In this document: positions 48,463 to 58,130 of the stretch, piece by piece
How the letters are laid out: each line of letters begins with the position of its first letter
How positions within the stretch are numbered: the stretch's first letter is position 1
Assembly (NCBI GenBank): GCA_903889245.1
Contig: CAISWQ010000102.1
Span: 62,001 to 126,000, forward strand
From: an uncultured Lentisphaerota bacterium
GTDB lineage: Bacteria; Verrucomicrobiota; Kiritimatiellia; CAIQIC01
DNA length: 64,000 nt
Reading direction: 5' to 3'
The notes under the pieces: model-generated
Told to the model about the DNA's origin: nothing
Databases searched by the model: none
The model's input: the letters and a program-made list of their open reading frames with translations, nothing else
Program-made: the position numbers and the translations under genes

Positions 48463-49374
48463 ATGAGCGTGAAACCAACCCTCGTGGTGTTGGCCGCCGG
48501 CATCGGCAGCCGGTATGGCGGACTCAAGCAGATTGATCCCATCGGCCCGGCCGGCGAAATCGTCATTGATTACTCCATCTTCGACGCGATCCGCGCCGGC
48601 TTTGGCAAAATCGTCTTCGTCATCCGCCGCGACATCGAAGAGGCCTTCCGCGCGAAGATCGAGCCGAACGTCAAGGGTCGCGTCGCGATTGACTATGTGT
48701 TCCAGGACATGGCCAGCGAACTGCCGGCGGGCTTCCAGATCCCGGCCGAGCGCCAGAAGCCGTGGGGCACCACCCACGCGACGCTGGTTGCCCAGAGTGC
48801 GGTCAAGGAGCCCTTCGGCGTCGTCAACGCCGACGATTTCTATGGCCGGCAATCTTACGAGGTGCTGGCGGACTTCCTGCGTTCGGTGCAGCCGGATGCG
48901 CCGCACTACGCGATCGTCGGCTTCACGCTACGCAATACGTTGAGCGAGCACGGCACCGTCTCGCGCGGCGTCTGCCAGGCCGACGCGCAGGGCCACCTGC
49001 AAACCGTCGTCGAGCGGCTGAAGATCGAGAAGGCCGGCCAGGCCGCGCGTTATCTCGATGGCGAGACGTGGGTGCCGTTGACCGCCGACGAACCCGTCTC
49101 GATGAACATGTGGGGGTTCACGCCAAAGTTTTTCGCGCAGGCGGAAACCGCCTTCAAGAATTTCATTGCGCAGAGCGGGACGCTGCCGAAGTCCGAGTGC
49201 CTGCTGCCGACGACCGTGGATGGCCTGATCAAGCGCGGCGCGGCGCAGGTCAAGTTACTCTCCTCAAGGGAGAGCTGGCTGGGCGTCACCTATCCCGAGG
49301 ACAAACCGGCGGTCGCCGCGGGTGTGCAAAAACTGGTGGATGCGGGGCTCTATCCCGCACCGTTATGGAAATGA
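48463..49374 (+). CDS. NDP-sugar pyrophosphorylase-like nucleotidyltransferase
   Basis: A 303-aa protein starting VKPTLVVLAAGIGSRYGGLK, the nucleotide-binding signature of sugar-1-phosphate nucleotidyltransferases. It continues with PAGEIVIDYSIFDAIRAGF, WGTTHATLVAQ and FGVVNADDFYG, whose Asp pair fits the metal site. The sugar is unknown. It lies 20 bp upstream of a nucleotide-sugar dehydrogenase, so both probably feed polysaccharide synthesis. Translation start is set by the ATG only 3 bp from a palindromic unit. Confidence 0.85.
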   Translation: MSVKPTLVVLAAGIGSRYGGLKQIDPIGPAGEIVIDYSIFDAIRAGFGKIVFVIRRDIEEAFRAKIEPNVKGRVAIDYVFQDMASELPAGFQIPAERQKPWGTTHATLVAQSAVKEPFGVVNADDFYGRQSYEVLADFLRSVQPDAPHYAIVGFTLRNTLSEHGTVSRGVCQADAQGHLQTVVERLKIEKAGQAARYLDGETWVPLTADEPVSMNMWGFTPKFFAQAETAFKNFIAQSGTLPKSECLLPTTVDGLIKRGAAQVKLLSSRESWLGVTYPEDKPAVAAGVQKLVDAGLYPAPLWK

Positions 49375-49394
49375 TTAAAGAAAGGGGCAGAACC

Positions 49395-50678
49395 ATGAGC
49401 ACGGATCAGGAAGTGATTGGCGTCGTGGGCTTGGGGTATGTGGGTTTGCCGTTGGCGCTGGCCTTCTCCGAAAAGAACGACGTGGTCGGCTTTGACATCA
49501 AGAAAGAGCGCGTCGCTGAACTCAAATCCGGCGCGGATCACACCGGCGAAGGCGATCCCGCCAAGCTTAAAAATCCGCGGCTTACGTTCACGAGTAATCC
49601 CGCCGACCTCCAACGTTGCACCTTTATCATCGTCGCCGTGCCCACGCCAGTCAACGCCGCCAACGAGCCGGACCTGGAGCCGGTCATCAAATCCACCGAA
49701 ACCGTCGGCGCGATCCTGAAAAAAGGCATGATGATTTCCTACGAAAGCACGGTCTATCCCGGCGTCACCGAGGAAACCTGCCTGCCGATCCTCGAAAGCA
49801 GGAGCGGCCTCAAGCTCGGCGACTTCGATCTGGGCTACTCCCCGGAACGCGTCAATCCCGGTGACAAGGAACACACCGTCACCACCATCAAGAAAATTGT
49901 CAGCGGCCATAATGCCGCCGCGTGCCAACGCGCCGCCGCCGTCTACGGCTCCGCCGTCAAGGCCGGTATTCATGAGGCCTCCAGCATCATGGTGGCCGAG
50001 GCCGCCAAGGTCATCGAGAATGTGCAGCGCGATTTGAACATCGCGCTGATGAACGAGCTCTCGAAGATCTTCGCCAAGATGGGCATCCACACCAAGGACG
50101 TCCTCGACGCCGCCGGCACCAAGTGGAATTTCCACAAATATCACCCCGGCCTCGTCGGCGGCCACTGCATCGGCGTGGACCCCTACTACCTGATGAATCG
50201 CGCGATCAAGCTCGGTTACTATCCTGAAGTCATCTCGTCCGCGCGCCGCATCAACGACGGCATGGGCTTCTACGTCGGCGAACTCACCGTCCGCGCGCTC
50301 AACGAATGCCAGCGCGTTCCTGCCGGTTCCAACGTCTGGGTGCTCGGCATGACCTTCAAGGAAAACGTCCCTGACTTCCGCAACACGCGCGCGATTGACG
50401 TGGTCAACTACCTCAAGGGCTTCAAGGCCAACGTCAAGGTCTGGGAGCCGCACGCCACGCCCGAACAGCTCTCGAAGTACTTTGGCGTCGAGACGCTGTT
50501 GCCGGAGGAGGCCGAGCATATTGATGCCGTCGTGGTCATCAACGCGCACACCGCGTTCAAAACGCTCAAGCTGGCTGACCTCAAGGCCAAGATGCGCACG
50601 CGCGTTCTCGTGGACGTGAAGAACTTCTTCTGCCGCAAGGAAGCCGCGAAGCTCGACATCCACTACGTCAGCCTCTGA
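49395..50678 (+). CDS. UDP-sugar 6-dehydrogenase (TviB/VipA-like UDP-N-acetylhexosamine dehydrogenase)
   Basis: A 427-aa NAD-dependent enzyme that oxidises the C6 of a UDP-sugar to a carboxylate. Features are GVVGLGYVGLPLALAF (about 9-24), VPTPVN, ESTVYPGVTEE, GYSPERVNPGD, EAAKVIENVQRDLNIALMNE, and the catalytic HPGLVGGHCIGVDPYY with Cys258. The pattern is closer to the UDP-GlcNAc/GalNAc dehydrogenases (TviB, WbpO) than to UDP-glucose dehydrogenase. The product would be a UDP-N-acetylhexosaminuronate for capsule or O-antigen. AAAGGGG precedes ATG 49395. Confidence 0.88.
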   Translation: MSTDQEVIGVVGLGYVGLPLALAFSEKNDVVGFDIKKERVAELKSGADHTGEGDPAKLKNPRLTFTSNPADLQRCTFIIVAVPTPVNAANEPDLEPVIKSTETVGAILKKGMMISYESTVYPGVTEETCLPILESRSGLKLGDFDLGYSPERVNPGDKEHTVTTIKKIVSGHNAAACQRAAAVYGSAVKAGIHEASSIMVAEAAKVIENVQRDLNIALMNELSKIFAKMGIHTKDVLDAAGTKWNFHKYHPGLVGGHCIGVDPYYLMNRAIKLGYYPEVISSARRINDGMGFYVGELTVRALNECQRVPAGSNVWVLGMTFKENVPDFRNTRAIDVVNYLKGFKANVKVWEPHATPEQLSKYFGVETLLPEEAEHIDAVVVINAHTAFKTLKLADLKAKMRTRVLVDVKNFFCRKEAAKLDIHYVSL

Positions 50679-50694
50679 TCGGCCGCGTCACGCT

Positions 50695-50773
50695 TTCCAA
50701 GCCCTGGAAAAGTTGGGCCTTGCTTTTTCCAAGGCTTGGAAAAATCATGCCGGCCACTTTCCAATCCTTGGAA
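50695..50773. repeat. Palindromic array, 3 units
   Basis: Units start at 50695, 50727 and 50759; both steps are 32 bp. The second is perfect. The last ends 14 bp before the next start codon. Confidence 0.9.
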
Positions 50774-50787
50774 AACTGCGAGGCGGC

Positions 50788-53025
50788 ATGAACGGAAAAT
50801 TTCTGCTTGGCATCATCGCACTGTTGGGCGCGGCGCAGGCGGCGGAGCCGCTGGCGTTCGGCAATCACGGCGAGCTGACGGCGTTCACCGTCGCCGGCCA
50901 AAATCTTGTCGCTGTCTCCACCAACGCACGATTGTTCGCCGTCGGTGCACGCGATGCCGCCGGTAAGGAAGTCATCCTCGGCTCGGAAACCGGCGCGTTC
51001 GCCGGCGACGCGCGCTCGGCCAACACCCACGAGTTGTCCTTCGCCAACCTCGGCGGGCTGCCGGTCGAGGCGCGCGTGAAGGTTCGCTACGACGACCGCG
51101 AGGGGCGTTCCTTCTGGCGCATCACGCTCGCCAACCGCAGCGACCTGCGGCTGGAGTGGGTCGAGTTCCCGTGCGTCAGCGTACCGAACGATCTGGGCGA
51201 GGGCGCCGACAAGGCGCAGCTTTTCTGGTCGGGTAACGAGGGCGGCCTCGTCACCGACGCCGACTTCCGCAAACGGCACGGTCAGGCCTACAAGCCCCAA
51301 GGTTATCCGAGCGGCGGCTGGTGTGGCCGCTATCCCGGCGCGGTGCAGATGCCGTTCATGGCCTATCTGCGGCGCGGCGCGGGCTTCTACTTGGGCGCGC
51401 ACGATCCGCGCTTCGCCTCCAAGGAAATTGATTACGTCCGAGAAGGCGATCGCGTGCGGCTGGTGCTGAAGCTCTATCTCTCCGGCCTTGGCCGCGGCGA
51501 GTGGGCGATGGATCATGACATCGTCCTCGGTGCCATCGGCGGCGACTGGCACGACGCGGCGGACATCTACCGCGCGTGGCTGGAGTCCGCGCCGCGCGCG
51601 TGCCTGCCACCGAAGTTGACCGAGAACAAGCAACTGCCGGCGTGGTTCTGGGAGTCGCCGGTTGTCGCGATCTGGCCGACGCGCGGCGTGGGGCATCACG
51701 CCTACACACAGGCGCCGAACGAATTTTTCCCGTTCACCAACGCGCTGCCGGTCACCGCGCGGCTCGGCCGCGAGCTAAACGCGAAAATCCTCGCGACGCT
51801 GATGCAGTGGGAAGGCACCGCGCCGTGGGCGCCGCCGTATGTGTGGCCGCCCATGGGCGGCGAGGCGGCGTTCCGCGAGTTCGTCGAGGGACTACACGCG
51901 CAAGGAAATCTGCTCGGCGTCTACTGCTCCGGCATCGCATGGACCACGCAGGCGAACACAGGCGACGGCCAATACCAGACCAAGGCCGAGACGGAGCGGC
52001 TGAACATCCGCGCCGAGTCGTGCGCCGGGCCGACCGGCGAGGTGCGCAGCGCGATTTGCAATCACGAGTCCATCCGCTGGGGCTATGACCTGTGCCCGGC
52101 GCGCGCGTTCACGCGCGACGTCATCGCCAGCGAGGCGGAGAAGATCGCGCGCGCCGGCGTGGACTACATCCAGCTTTTTGATCAGAACATCGGCGCCTCG
52201 CCGTGCAACTGCTACTCGCCCGCGCACGGTCATCCTCCCGGCCCCGGCGCGTGGCAGGTGGACGCGATGAGCGAACTGATCGCAGGCGTACGGCAGCGGC
52301 TCGACGCGGTCAACCCGCACATCCTGATCGGCTGCGAGGCCGCCGCGGCCGATGCCTATTTGCGCCACCTGCCGCTGAACGACTTGCGGTTCAACATCAA
52401 CATCAGCTCGTTCGGCCGGCCGGTGCCCGCCTATGCCTATGTCTTCCACGAGTACGTGAACAACTTCATGGGCAACCAGGTGCAGGTGGGTTCCAACCAG
52501 CAGCAGTCGCCGCTGAATCTGTTCCAGCGCCTCGCCTACTCGTTCGCCGCGGGCGACCTGCTCTCCGTGGTGCTCAAGGATAAGGGCGACATCCACTGGT
52601 ACTGGTGCGAGAAGTGGGACGTGCCCCCGCCGCCGCAGGCGCCGACGAAGAAATTCGTCGCGCACCTCAACGCGTGGCGGACCGGCGCGGCCAAGCCGTT
52701 CCTCGTCACCGGCCGCATGCTCAAGCCGTGGCCGGTCGAGGGCGCGCGCGATGTGCCGCTGGTGCTGACGTGGAAGAACGACATGCATCATTTCCCGTCG
52801 GTCTTCGCCACGCGCTGGCGCGCGCCGGATGGGCGCGAGGCGCAGGTGCTGGTGAACTACCTGCCGGACGCAGAGCAGGCCATCGCCGTGCGCCTGCCCG
52901 GTCCCGCGCAGATGCGCGTGCTGCGCGACCCCGCCGCCGCGCCCGGCCCGTTCCAACCCGCGCCCGCCGCGCCGGTGCTCCAGCTCCCGCCGCTCTCCGC
53001 CGTGCTGCTGGAAACCCGGCCGTGA
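50788..53025 (+). CDS. Secreted DUF6259-type putative glycoside hydrolase
   Basis: A 745-aa exported protein with a signal peptide (KFLLGIIALLGAAQA). Residues about 20-260 form a beta-rich domain (DGREG-like FWRITLANRSDLRLEW). The central barrel has ILATLMQWEGTAPWAPPYVW, HAQGNLLGVYCSGIAW and a strand-end pattern VDYIQLFDQNIGASPC, where the Asp may be catalytic. ILIGCEAAAADAY offers a second acidic residue. The C-terminus is a beta-sandwich (REAQVLVNYLPDAEQAI). The family is known from gut and marine glycan degraders; specificity is unknown. Confidence 0.75.
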   Translation: MNGKFLLGIIALLGAAQAAEPLAFGNHGELTAFTVAGQNLVAVSTNARLFAVGARDAAGKEVILGSETGAFAGDARSANTHELSFANLGGLPVEARVKVRYDDREGRSFWRITLANRSDLRLEWVEFPCVSVPNDLGEGADKAQLFWSGNEGGLVTDADFRKRHGQAYKPQGYPSGGWCGRYPGAVQMPFMAYLRRGAGFYLGAHDPRFASKEIDYVREGDRVRLVLKLYLSGLGRGEWAMDHDIVLGAIGGDWHDAADIYRAWLESAPRACLPPKLTENKQLPAWFWESPVVAIWPTRGVGHHAYTQAPNEFFPFTNALPVTARLGRELNAKILATLMQWEGTAPWAPPYVWPPMGGEAAFREFVEGLHAQGNLLGVYCSGIAWTTQANTGDGQYQTKAETERLNIRAESCAGPTGEVRSAICNHESIRWGYDLCPARAFTRDVIASEAEKIARAGVDYIQLFDQNIGASPCNCYSPAHGHPPGPGAWQVDAMSELIAGVRQRLDAVNPHILIGCEAAAADAYLRHLPLNDLRFNINISSFGRPVPAYAYVFHEYVNNFMGNQVQVGSNQQQSPLNLFQRLAYSFAAGDLLSVVLKDKGDIHWYWCEKWDVPPPPQAPTKKFVAHLNAWRTGAAKPFLVTGRMLKPWPVEGARDVPLVLTWKNDMHHFPSVFATRWRAPDGREAQVLVNYLPDAEQAIAVRLPGPAQMRVLRDPAAAPGPFQPAPAAPVLQLPPLSAVLLETRP

Positions 53026-53059
53026 CAGGCAGGGGCGCAGTCCTGTATCTTCGCCGCGC

Positions 53060-54067
53060 ATGAAAACCATCACGTTCGTGGACCGCTGCAAGGTGCAGGC
53101 GATCGCCGGCAACGGCGGCGACGGCTGCCGCGCGTTCCGGCGCGAGAAGTATGAGCCGTATGGCGGACCCTCCGGCGGCGACGGCGGACGCGGCGGCAGC
53201 GTGACGCTGCGCGCCGACAAAAACTGCGCGTCGCTGCTCGACATCTACTTTCAGCCGCTCCAGCGCGCGGGCCACGGCGAGCCGGGACGCGGCAAGGACC
53301 AGTATGGGCGGCACGGTGCTGACCGCATCGTGCTCGTGCCGATGGGCACAGAGGTCAGTGACGCCGAGACCGGCGCGTGGATTGGCGAGGTGATCGCCGA
53401 CGGCGCGGAGCTGCTCGTGGCGCGCGGCGGCAAGGGCGGGCTGGGCAACCGGCACTTCGCGACCTCGTCGCACCAGGCGCCGACGGAGACGACGCCGGGC
53501 GAGCGCGGCGAGACGAAGAAGCTGATGCTGGAGATGAAGACGGTTGCGGATGTCGGGCTTGTGGGTTATCCGAACGCGGGCAAATCCTCGCTGCTGCGCG
53601 CGATCAGCCCGGCGCGGCCGAAGGTCGGCGCGTACCCGTTCACGACACTCTACCCGAACATCGGCACGGTGGAGTACGAGGACTATAAGCGCGTCCGCGT
53701 CGCCGACATCCCCGGCCTGCTCAAGGGCGCGCACGAGGGCGTCGGGCTGGGCCACGCGTTTCTGCGGCACATCGAGCGCACGCAGTTCCTGCTGATCGTG
53801 CTCGACATGGCCGGCACCGAGGGGCGCAACCCGGTGGACGACTACCGCAATCTGCTCGAGGAACTGAAGCTCCACCGCGCCGAGCTGCTGGAGCGGCCGC
53901 GCAGGGTCGTCGCGAACAAGATGGACCTGCCGGAGGCGGCGGAGAAATTGAAGGAGTTCAAGCGCCGCACGAAGCAGAAGGTGCTGGAAGTTTCAGCCGC
54001 GACGGGGCTGGGCATCGCAGAACTGAAGCAGGCGCTCTACGATCACTTCTTCATGGGCGGCGAGTAG
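53060..54067 (+). CDS. obg: Obg-family GTPase (CgtA)
   Basis: Obg is an essential GTPase involved in 50S ribosome assembly and stress control. The 335-aa product has the glycine-rich Obg domain (GGDGCRAFRREKYEPYGGP, GGDGGRGGSV; residues about 15-50) and a G domain with GYPNAGKSS (G1), FTTLYPN (G2), DIPGLLKGAHEG (G3), and NKMD (G4). There is no long C-terminal OCT or acidic tail. The last 25 bp overlap the 3' end of a convergent lyase gene. Ribosomal genes rplU and rpmA, often next to obg, are absent here. Confidence 0.95.
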   Translation: MKTITFVDRCKVQAIAGNGGDGCRAFRREKYEPYGGPSGGDGGRGGSVTLRADKNCASLLDIYFQPLQRAGHGEPGRGKDQYGRHGADRIVLVPMGTEVSDAETGAWIGEVIADGAELLVARGGKGGLGNRHFATSSHQAPTETTPGERGETKKLMLEMKTVADVGLVGYPNAGKSSLLRAISPARPKVGAYPFTTLYPNIGTVEYEDYKRVRVADIPGLLKGAHEGVGLGHAFLRHIERTQFLLIVLDMAGTEGRNPVDDYRNLLEELKLHRAELLERPRRVVANKMDLPEAAEKLKEFKRRTKQKVLEVSAATGLGIAELKQALYDHFFMGGE

Positions 54068-55251
54068 AAGTTGACCCACAGCTTGTCGTCGTCCTTCACC
54101 GGCAGTTTTTCCGCCTGGTCCGCATAGGCCGGCTCGCGACAGCCCACGGCCGCACGGCGCAGCAGGCTGTAGAGCGGGCCGAAGCTCCCGCCGTGAATCT
54201 GCTTGTCCGTCCACGTCTTTTCCTTCAGCGCGTAGGGCAGCGTCCAGTCGAGCGCGGCGCGCAGGCCGCGGCCATCGGCGGTGCGGAAGTTCCAGAGGTC
54301 CACGCCCACGTGCTCACCGAGCCGCGCGCAGGCGCAAAGCGCCTCGAGGTTGAAGAACGTGTAGCTGATCGAGAGCGTGCGGCGCAGCTCCTGCGGCTGG
54401 CGGCCGTCGGGCTCGATCTGCGTGGCGATGCGTTTGGGTTTGGTCTGCTCCAGGATTTCCTGCGCCTGTGCGCGGTCGCCGATGAAGAGCGCGAGGGCGG
54501 CGCACTGCGCGTCATACCAGGTGGCGTGGTTGTTCGAGGTGCCGGCCTCTTTTTTCCCCAGCTTGCTCGTGCGCAGCCATGTCAGGAACTCGCGGCACCA
54601 GTCGCGCAATTTCCGCTCGTCATCGGCGGTCCAGCCGGGCGCGCCGTGGAGCAGCAGGATATCGTCGAGCAGCGCCGGCAGGCCGTGCGTATCAATGATG
54701 CCGGTGGCGCGGCCGGTGTCCTTGCCCTTGACCATCTGGCCGTGGTCCAGGTTGGGATTCATCTTCGTCGCCGGGTCGAGGAACCACGCCCGGAGCTGCC
54801 GCACCGCGCCGTCGGCATAGGGCTGCTCGCCGGTGAAGTACCACGCCTGCGCGAGGTTGTGCACCGCGCGCTGCATGTGGCCCAGCGCGGCGTGGTCATA
54901 TTCCTGTGTCTCCGGATTCCGCTCGCCGTCGCGGCTGATATACGGGAGCCCGTTGGACTTGGCCGGGTCGGGCCAGTAATAGGTGGCGAGGCTGACGTAG
55001 TCGTGCGGATCAAAACCGGGCTGCGGATGCTTTTTCTCGGTGACGGCGACCGGCGGCGCGGCCAGCGCCTTCCCGGCCTCGTGCCGCAGCTTCTTGAGCG
55101 CGGTGGCGACCGCAGGGTCCTTGGCTTTTATCAGAGCCCGCGTGCGAGCGAGGTCGTTGCTGCGCAATAGCAGCGTGGCGGGCCAGGCCTCGGTCGCGGC
55201 CCGCGCCACGCCAAGGGTCAGGATGCAGGCGAGAACCAGCGGGGTCTTCAT
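54043..55251 (-). CDS. Secreted alginate-lyase-family protein
   Basis: A 402-aa exported protein with a signal peptide (TPLVLACILTLGVARA). The helical alpha/alpha barrel is marked by DYVSLATYYWPDPAKSNGLP, RNPETQEYDHAALGHMQRAV, and TSNNHATWYDAQCAALALF, whose Asn-His pair is the characteristic active-site motif of the PF05426-type alginate-lyase family. Family members cleave uronate polysaccharides such as alginate. The 3' end overlaps obg by 25 bp in convergent orientation. Confidence 0.88.
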   Translation of the reverse strand: MKTPLVLACILTLGVARAATEAWPATLLLRSNDLARTRALIKAKDPAVATALKKLRHEAGKALAAPPVAVTEKKHPQPGFDPHDYVSLATYYWPDPAKSNGLPYISRDGERNPETQEYDHAALGHMQRAVHNLAQAWYFTGEQPYADGAVRQLRAWFLDPATKMNPNLDHGQMVKGKDTGRATGIIDTHGLPALLDDILLLHGAPGWTADDERKLRDWCREFLTWLRTSKLGKKEAGTSNNHATWYDAQCAALALFIGDRAQAQEILEQTKPKRIATQIEPDGRQPQELRRTLSISYTFFNLEALCACARLGEHVGVDLWNFRTADGRGLRAALDWTLPYALKEKTWTDKQIHGGSFGPLYSLLRRAAVGCREPAYADQAEKLPVKDDDKLWVNFYSPPMKK

Positions 55252-55262
55252 CGTTTTTCTCC

Positions 55263-55559
55263 TCACGCAACGGCCTGCTCGATCGCCGCCAGAAGCTGCG
55301 GCAGATCGGCCGGCGTCACACCGCTGAACCAGAGGGACTGCGGATAGAGCAGCACATTCGGGCCCTGCGCGCAAAGGCCGAGGCAGCCGGCGGCGGAGAC
55401 GCGGACGCGGCCCTTGAGGTGTGGCCGTTGCCCGACCGCCTCCTTGAGCTGTTCACGGAGTTGGACCGAGGCGCCGTCGGCACAGGCCTTGCGCGCACCG
55501 TGGCGGTCGTTGGTGCAAACCAGCACGTGGCAGAGGAAGGGACTGACCGCGCGCTGCAT
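55263..55559 (-). CDS. Thioredoxin-like [2Fe-2S] ferredoxin
   Basis: A 98-aa cytoplasmic protein with the cysteine pattern C15-x10-C26 ... C59-x3-C63 (VCTNDRHGARKAC; CLGLCAQGPNVLLYPQ). That is the layout of thioredoxin-like [2Fe-2S] ferredoxins and of the NuoE-type fold. It would carry single electrons between redox partners. No partner enzyme lies next to it. It starts 16 bp downstream of the outer-membrane-type gene's stop and could be co-transcribed. Confidence 0.85.
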   Translation of the reverse strand: MQRAVSPFLCHVLVCTNDRHGARKACADGASVQLREQLKEAVGQRPHLKGRVRVSAAGCLGLCAQGPNVLLYPQSLWFSGVTPADLPQLLAAIEQAVA

Positions 55560-55575
55560 GGGTTGAGCCGGCAGC

Positions 55576-56322
55576 TTAGAAGCTGTAGGCGATCCGGAAG
55601 GTGCCGTTCCAGCTCTCGTCGGTGTGCAGAGTCTTGCCGCCGTAAAGGCCGAACATCAGATTCTCGATCGGCTTATAGACCATGCCACCCTCGAAGGTGA
55701 TCGGATGGCCGGCGGAATAGGTCTGGTCCGAGCCGCTAAGTTCCGACACCAGCGCAAACTGGTCGTCGAGATTCCAGATGATGGAACCGGAAATGATGAT
55801 CGTGTCGCTCTTGAGTTGGGGGTCGTTGGTGGTCAGGTGCGCGCCGCTGACATCAAGCGCCCAGTCCACACACTCCCACGTCTTGGTACCGATCGTCACG
55901 CCGCCAATGATGGAGACCTCGCCCGAACCCATGCCCTTGGTCTCATCGCCGGTCGGAAACTGAATTTCAAGGTGCGGCAGGATGTAGGGGAAGCGGAAGA
56001 TGTCCTCATAGGCCAACAGTTCCATGCCGATGCCGCAGTCGCCGATGCCCTTTTCGTTGTTGCCGAGGCCCTGCTTGACGCGAACCTGGTGCGCCGGAAC
56101 GAAACCGTAGACCGCGAGGTTGCCGAACAGGCCATAGCGCGCCATGATGGCCTCGGTGAAGTAATTCCGCTCGGGATACTGCACGGTGTTGGCCAACGCG
56201 CTCAATTCCAACTGGCCCTTCTCCGGGAACTGATTTTCCTTGGTGAAGATGGTCCGGATCGGTTCGGCCTGAACCATCGTGACCATCGCTGTCAGCACTG
56301 CGCCCAGTATCAGTTTCTTCAT
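55576..56322 (-). CDS. Exported beta-barrel-like outer-membrane protein
   Basis: A 248-aa protein with a clear signal peptide ([18 protein letters not shown]). It then shows alternating amphipathic strands ([36 protein letters not shown]) and ends in an aromatic residue (RIAYSF), as outer-membrane barrels do. It resembles the broad group of small porin-like proteins of unknown substrate. AGGAG lies 7 nt upstream of the ATG. A two-unit array lies in the divergent gap to the redoxin gene. Confidence 0.7.
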   Translation of the reverse strand: MKKLILGAVLTAMVTMVQAEPIRTIFTKENQFPEKGQLELSALANTVQYPERNYFTEAIMARYGLFGNLAVYGFVPAHQVRVKQGLGNNEKGIGDCGIGMELLAYEDIFRFPYILPHLEIQFPTGDETKGMGSGEVSIIGGVTIGTKTWECVDWALDVSGAHLTTNDPQLKSDTIIISGSIIWNLDDQFALVSELSGSDQTYSAGHPITFEGGMVYKPIENLMFGLYGGKTLHTDESWNGTFRIAYSF

Positions 56323-56448
56323 CGGATGCTCCTGTGTCGTACGCCCGAAGGCGGCGCACACTTTACGGAACGCCGTGAAAAATGCCACAACAAAATCACA
56401 CCCATCGCTTTTCCACCCTGCCCTGCCCAGCCGGACCAGGCCGACCGT

Positions 56449-56494
56449 TTCCAAGGCTTGGAAAATTCCACCGCTGATTTTCCAAGCCTTGGAA
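56449..56494. repeat. Palindromic array, 2 units
   Basis: Perfect units TTCCAAGGCTTGGAA (56449) and TTCCAAGCCTTGGAA (56480), a step of 31 bp. It lies between divergent genes. Confidence 0.92.
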
Positions 56495-56557
56495 AGCCGT
56501 GTGGTCGCAGTTGATTGGCGGGGCCGCCGGCGTATCTTCCGGCCAAAAAGGATGCCC

Positions 56558-57139
56558 ATGAGCTTCACGCTACAGATCGGACAGGCGGCGCCGGATTTCG
56601 CGCTGCCGGCAACAGACGGCCAGACCTACCGCCTCGCGGATTTCACCGACGCGCCGGTGCTGGTGCTCTTCTTCACCTGCAACCACTGCCCCTACGTCAT
56701 CGGCTCCGACGAGGTCACGCGGCGCACGGCGGAAAAATTCGCCGCGCGCGGCGTCAGGTTCGTCGGCATCAACTCCAACAGCCGGCACACCTATGCCGAG
56801 GACGATTTTCCGCACATGGTCGCGCGGATGCGGGAGCAGCAATTCCCGTGGCTCTACCTCCACGACGAGCCGCAGGCGGTCGCCCGCGCCTACGGGGCGC
56901 TGCGCACGCCACACTTCTTCGTCTTCGACCGCGCGCGCAGGCTGGTCTACACCGGCCGCGGCGTGGATAGCCCGCGCGACACGGCGCGGATGAAGGTCAA
57001 CGACCTCGACCGCGCACTGGGGGAAATCTGCGCCGGCCGGCCGGTCAGCGTGCCGGTGACCAACCCCATCGGCTGCAACGTCAAGTGGGAAGGCCGCGAC
57101 CGGCATTGGATGCCGCCGGAGGCGTGCGACCTGGTCTAA
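56558..57139 (+). CDS. Thioredoxin-family redoxin (AhpC/TSA-like)
   Basis: A 193-aa thioredoxin-fold protein: [19 protein letters not shown], then [17 protein letters not shown] with a CxxC (C41, C44), [16 protein letters not shown], and the cis-proline region [16 protein letters not shown]. The CNHCPYV active site marks a widespread redoxin subgroup. There is no signal peptide, so it is probably cytoplasmic. AAGGA selects ATG 56558 rather than 56552. Confidence 0.85.
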   Translation: MSFTLQIGQAAPDFALPATDGQTYRLADFTDAPVLVLFFTCNHCPYVIGSDEVTRRTAEKFAARGVRFVGINSNSRHTYAEDDFPHMVARMREQQFPWLYLHDEPQAVARAYGALRTPHFFVFDRARRLVYTGRGVDSPRDTARMKVNDLDRALGEICAGRPVSVPVTNPIGCNVKWEGRDRHWMPPEACDLV

Positions 57140-57202
57140 GCCCGCGCTTGTCCCCACGCCGCGCTTCCGCTACCGTGTGCGCCCGCACACGAAAGGCGAG
57201 TC

Positions 57203-58063
57203 ATGCACATCACGGTGAACGGCGAGCAGATCGAGGAAACGGCCATCGAGCGCGAGCGCGAGAACGCGCGGCGCGAACATGCCGACTGGACCGAGGCCCA
57301 GATCAACGACCGCGCCCGCGAGGCCGTGGTCGAGTGGGCGCTCATCCGCCAGGAGGCCGTGAAGTTCGCGCTCGAGCCGCCCGCCGACGAGGTCGAGGCC
57401 GAGTTCAAGAAGCTCTGCGACGGCCACGGCGGCAAGCCGGAGTTTTTCCGCCGCTATAACCTGACCGGCCGCGACGAACAGCGCATCCGCGCCGACCTCG
57501 CCGCGCAGCTCCGCGTCACGCGTTTCCTCGGCGACCTCTCCCGCAATGTGGCCGCACCGGCCGAGGCCGCCATCGCCGCTTATTTCTCCGAACACTCCGC
57601 CGACTTCGTCGAGCCGGAGCAGGTCCACGTGCTTCACGTGGTCCGCCATCCGCGCAGCCAAGAGGAAGCCGAGAAGGCTTTCACCGAACTGCTCGCCGTC
57701 CGCCAGCGCCTGCTTGCCGGCGAGAAGTTCATGGACGTGGCGCAGAAGGAATCCGCGTGCAACGATGCCAGCCCCGACCTCGGCTTCTTCCCGCGCGGCC
57801 AGATGGTGCCGGAGTTCGAGGTCGTCGCCTTCTCGATGAACATCGGCGAAATTTCGCCGGTCTTCCAGACGCAGTTCGGCTACCACATCGCCACCGTCAC
57901 CGAGCGCAAGGCCGCGCGGCCCAAGGCGCTGGACGAGTGCCGCGCCGAGATCAGCGACCGCCTGCACCACGACGCGAAGAATGACTACATCGGCACCTGG
58001 GTGGACGCGCGCAAGTCCGTTGCGCAGATCGTCGTCAAGGACGAGACGTCGCCCAAAGCGTAA
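57203..58063 (+). CDS. PpiC/parvulin-type peptidyl-prolyl isomerase
   Basis: A 286-aa protein with a charged helical N-terminal half and a parvulin rotamase domain at about residues 135-235: VHVLHVVRHPRSQEEAEKAF, FMDVAQKESACNDASPDLGF, FPRGQMVPEFEVVAFSMNIG, and TQFGYHIATVTER. It has no signal peptide, unlike SurA or PrsA, so it may work in the cytoplasm like the trigger-factor-type or NifM-like parvulins. It stands alone between the redoxin gene and the DUF4186 gene's promoter. Confidence 0.88.
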   Translation: MHITVNGEQIEETAIERERENARREHADWTEAQINDRAREAVVEWALIRQEAVKFALEPPADEVEAEFKKLCDGHGGKPEFFRRYNLTGRDEQRIRADLAAQLRVTRFLGDLSRNVAAPAEAAIAAYFSEHSADFVEPEQVHVLHVVRHPRSQEEAEKAFTELLAVRQRLLAGEKFMDVAQKESACNDASPDLGFFPRGQMVPEFEVVAFSMNIGEISPVFQTQFGYHIATVTERKAARPKALDECRAEISDRLHHDAKNDYIGTWVDARKSVAQIVVKDETSPKA

Positions 58064-58080
58064 CCCTCCGATTTCCCGCA

Positions 58081-58109
58081 TTGACATTGCGCGGCCCGAT
58101 GCGGAAAAT
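58081..58109 (+). promoter_or_regulatory. Candidate promoter of the DUF4186 gene
   Basis: Perfect -35 TTGACA (58081-58086), 17-bp spacer, GAAAAT (58104-58109). The expected start near 58117 leaves a leader of about 14 nt before the ATG at 58131. Confidence 0.55.
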
Positions 58110-58130
58110 GCGCGCCGTCAAGGCGCACCT

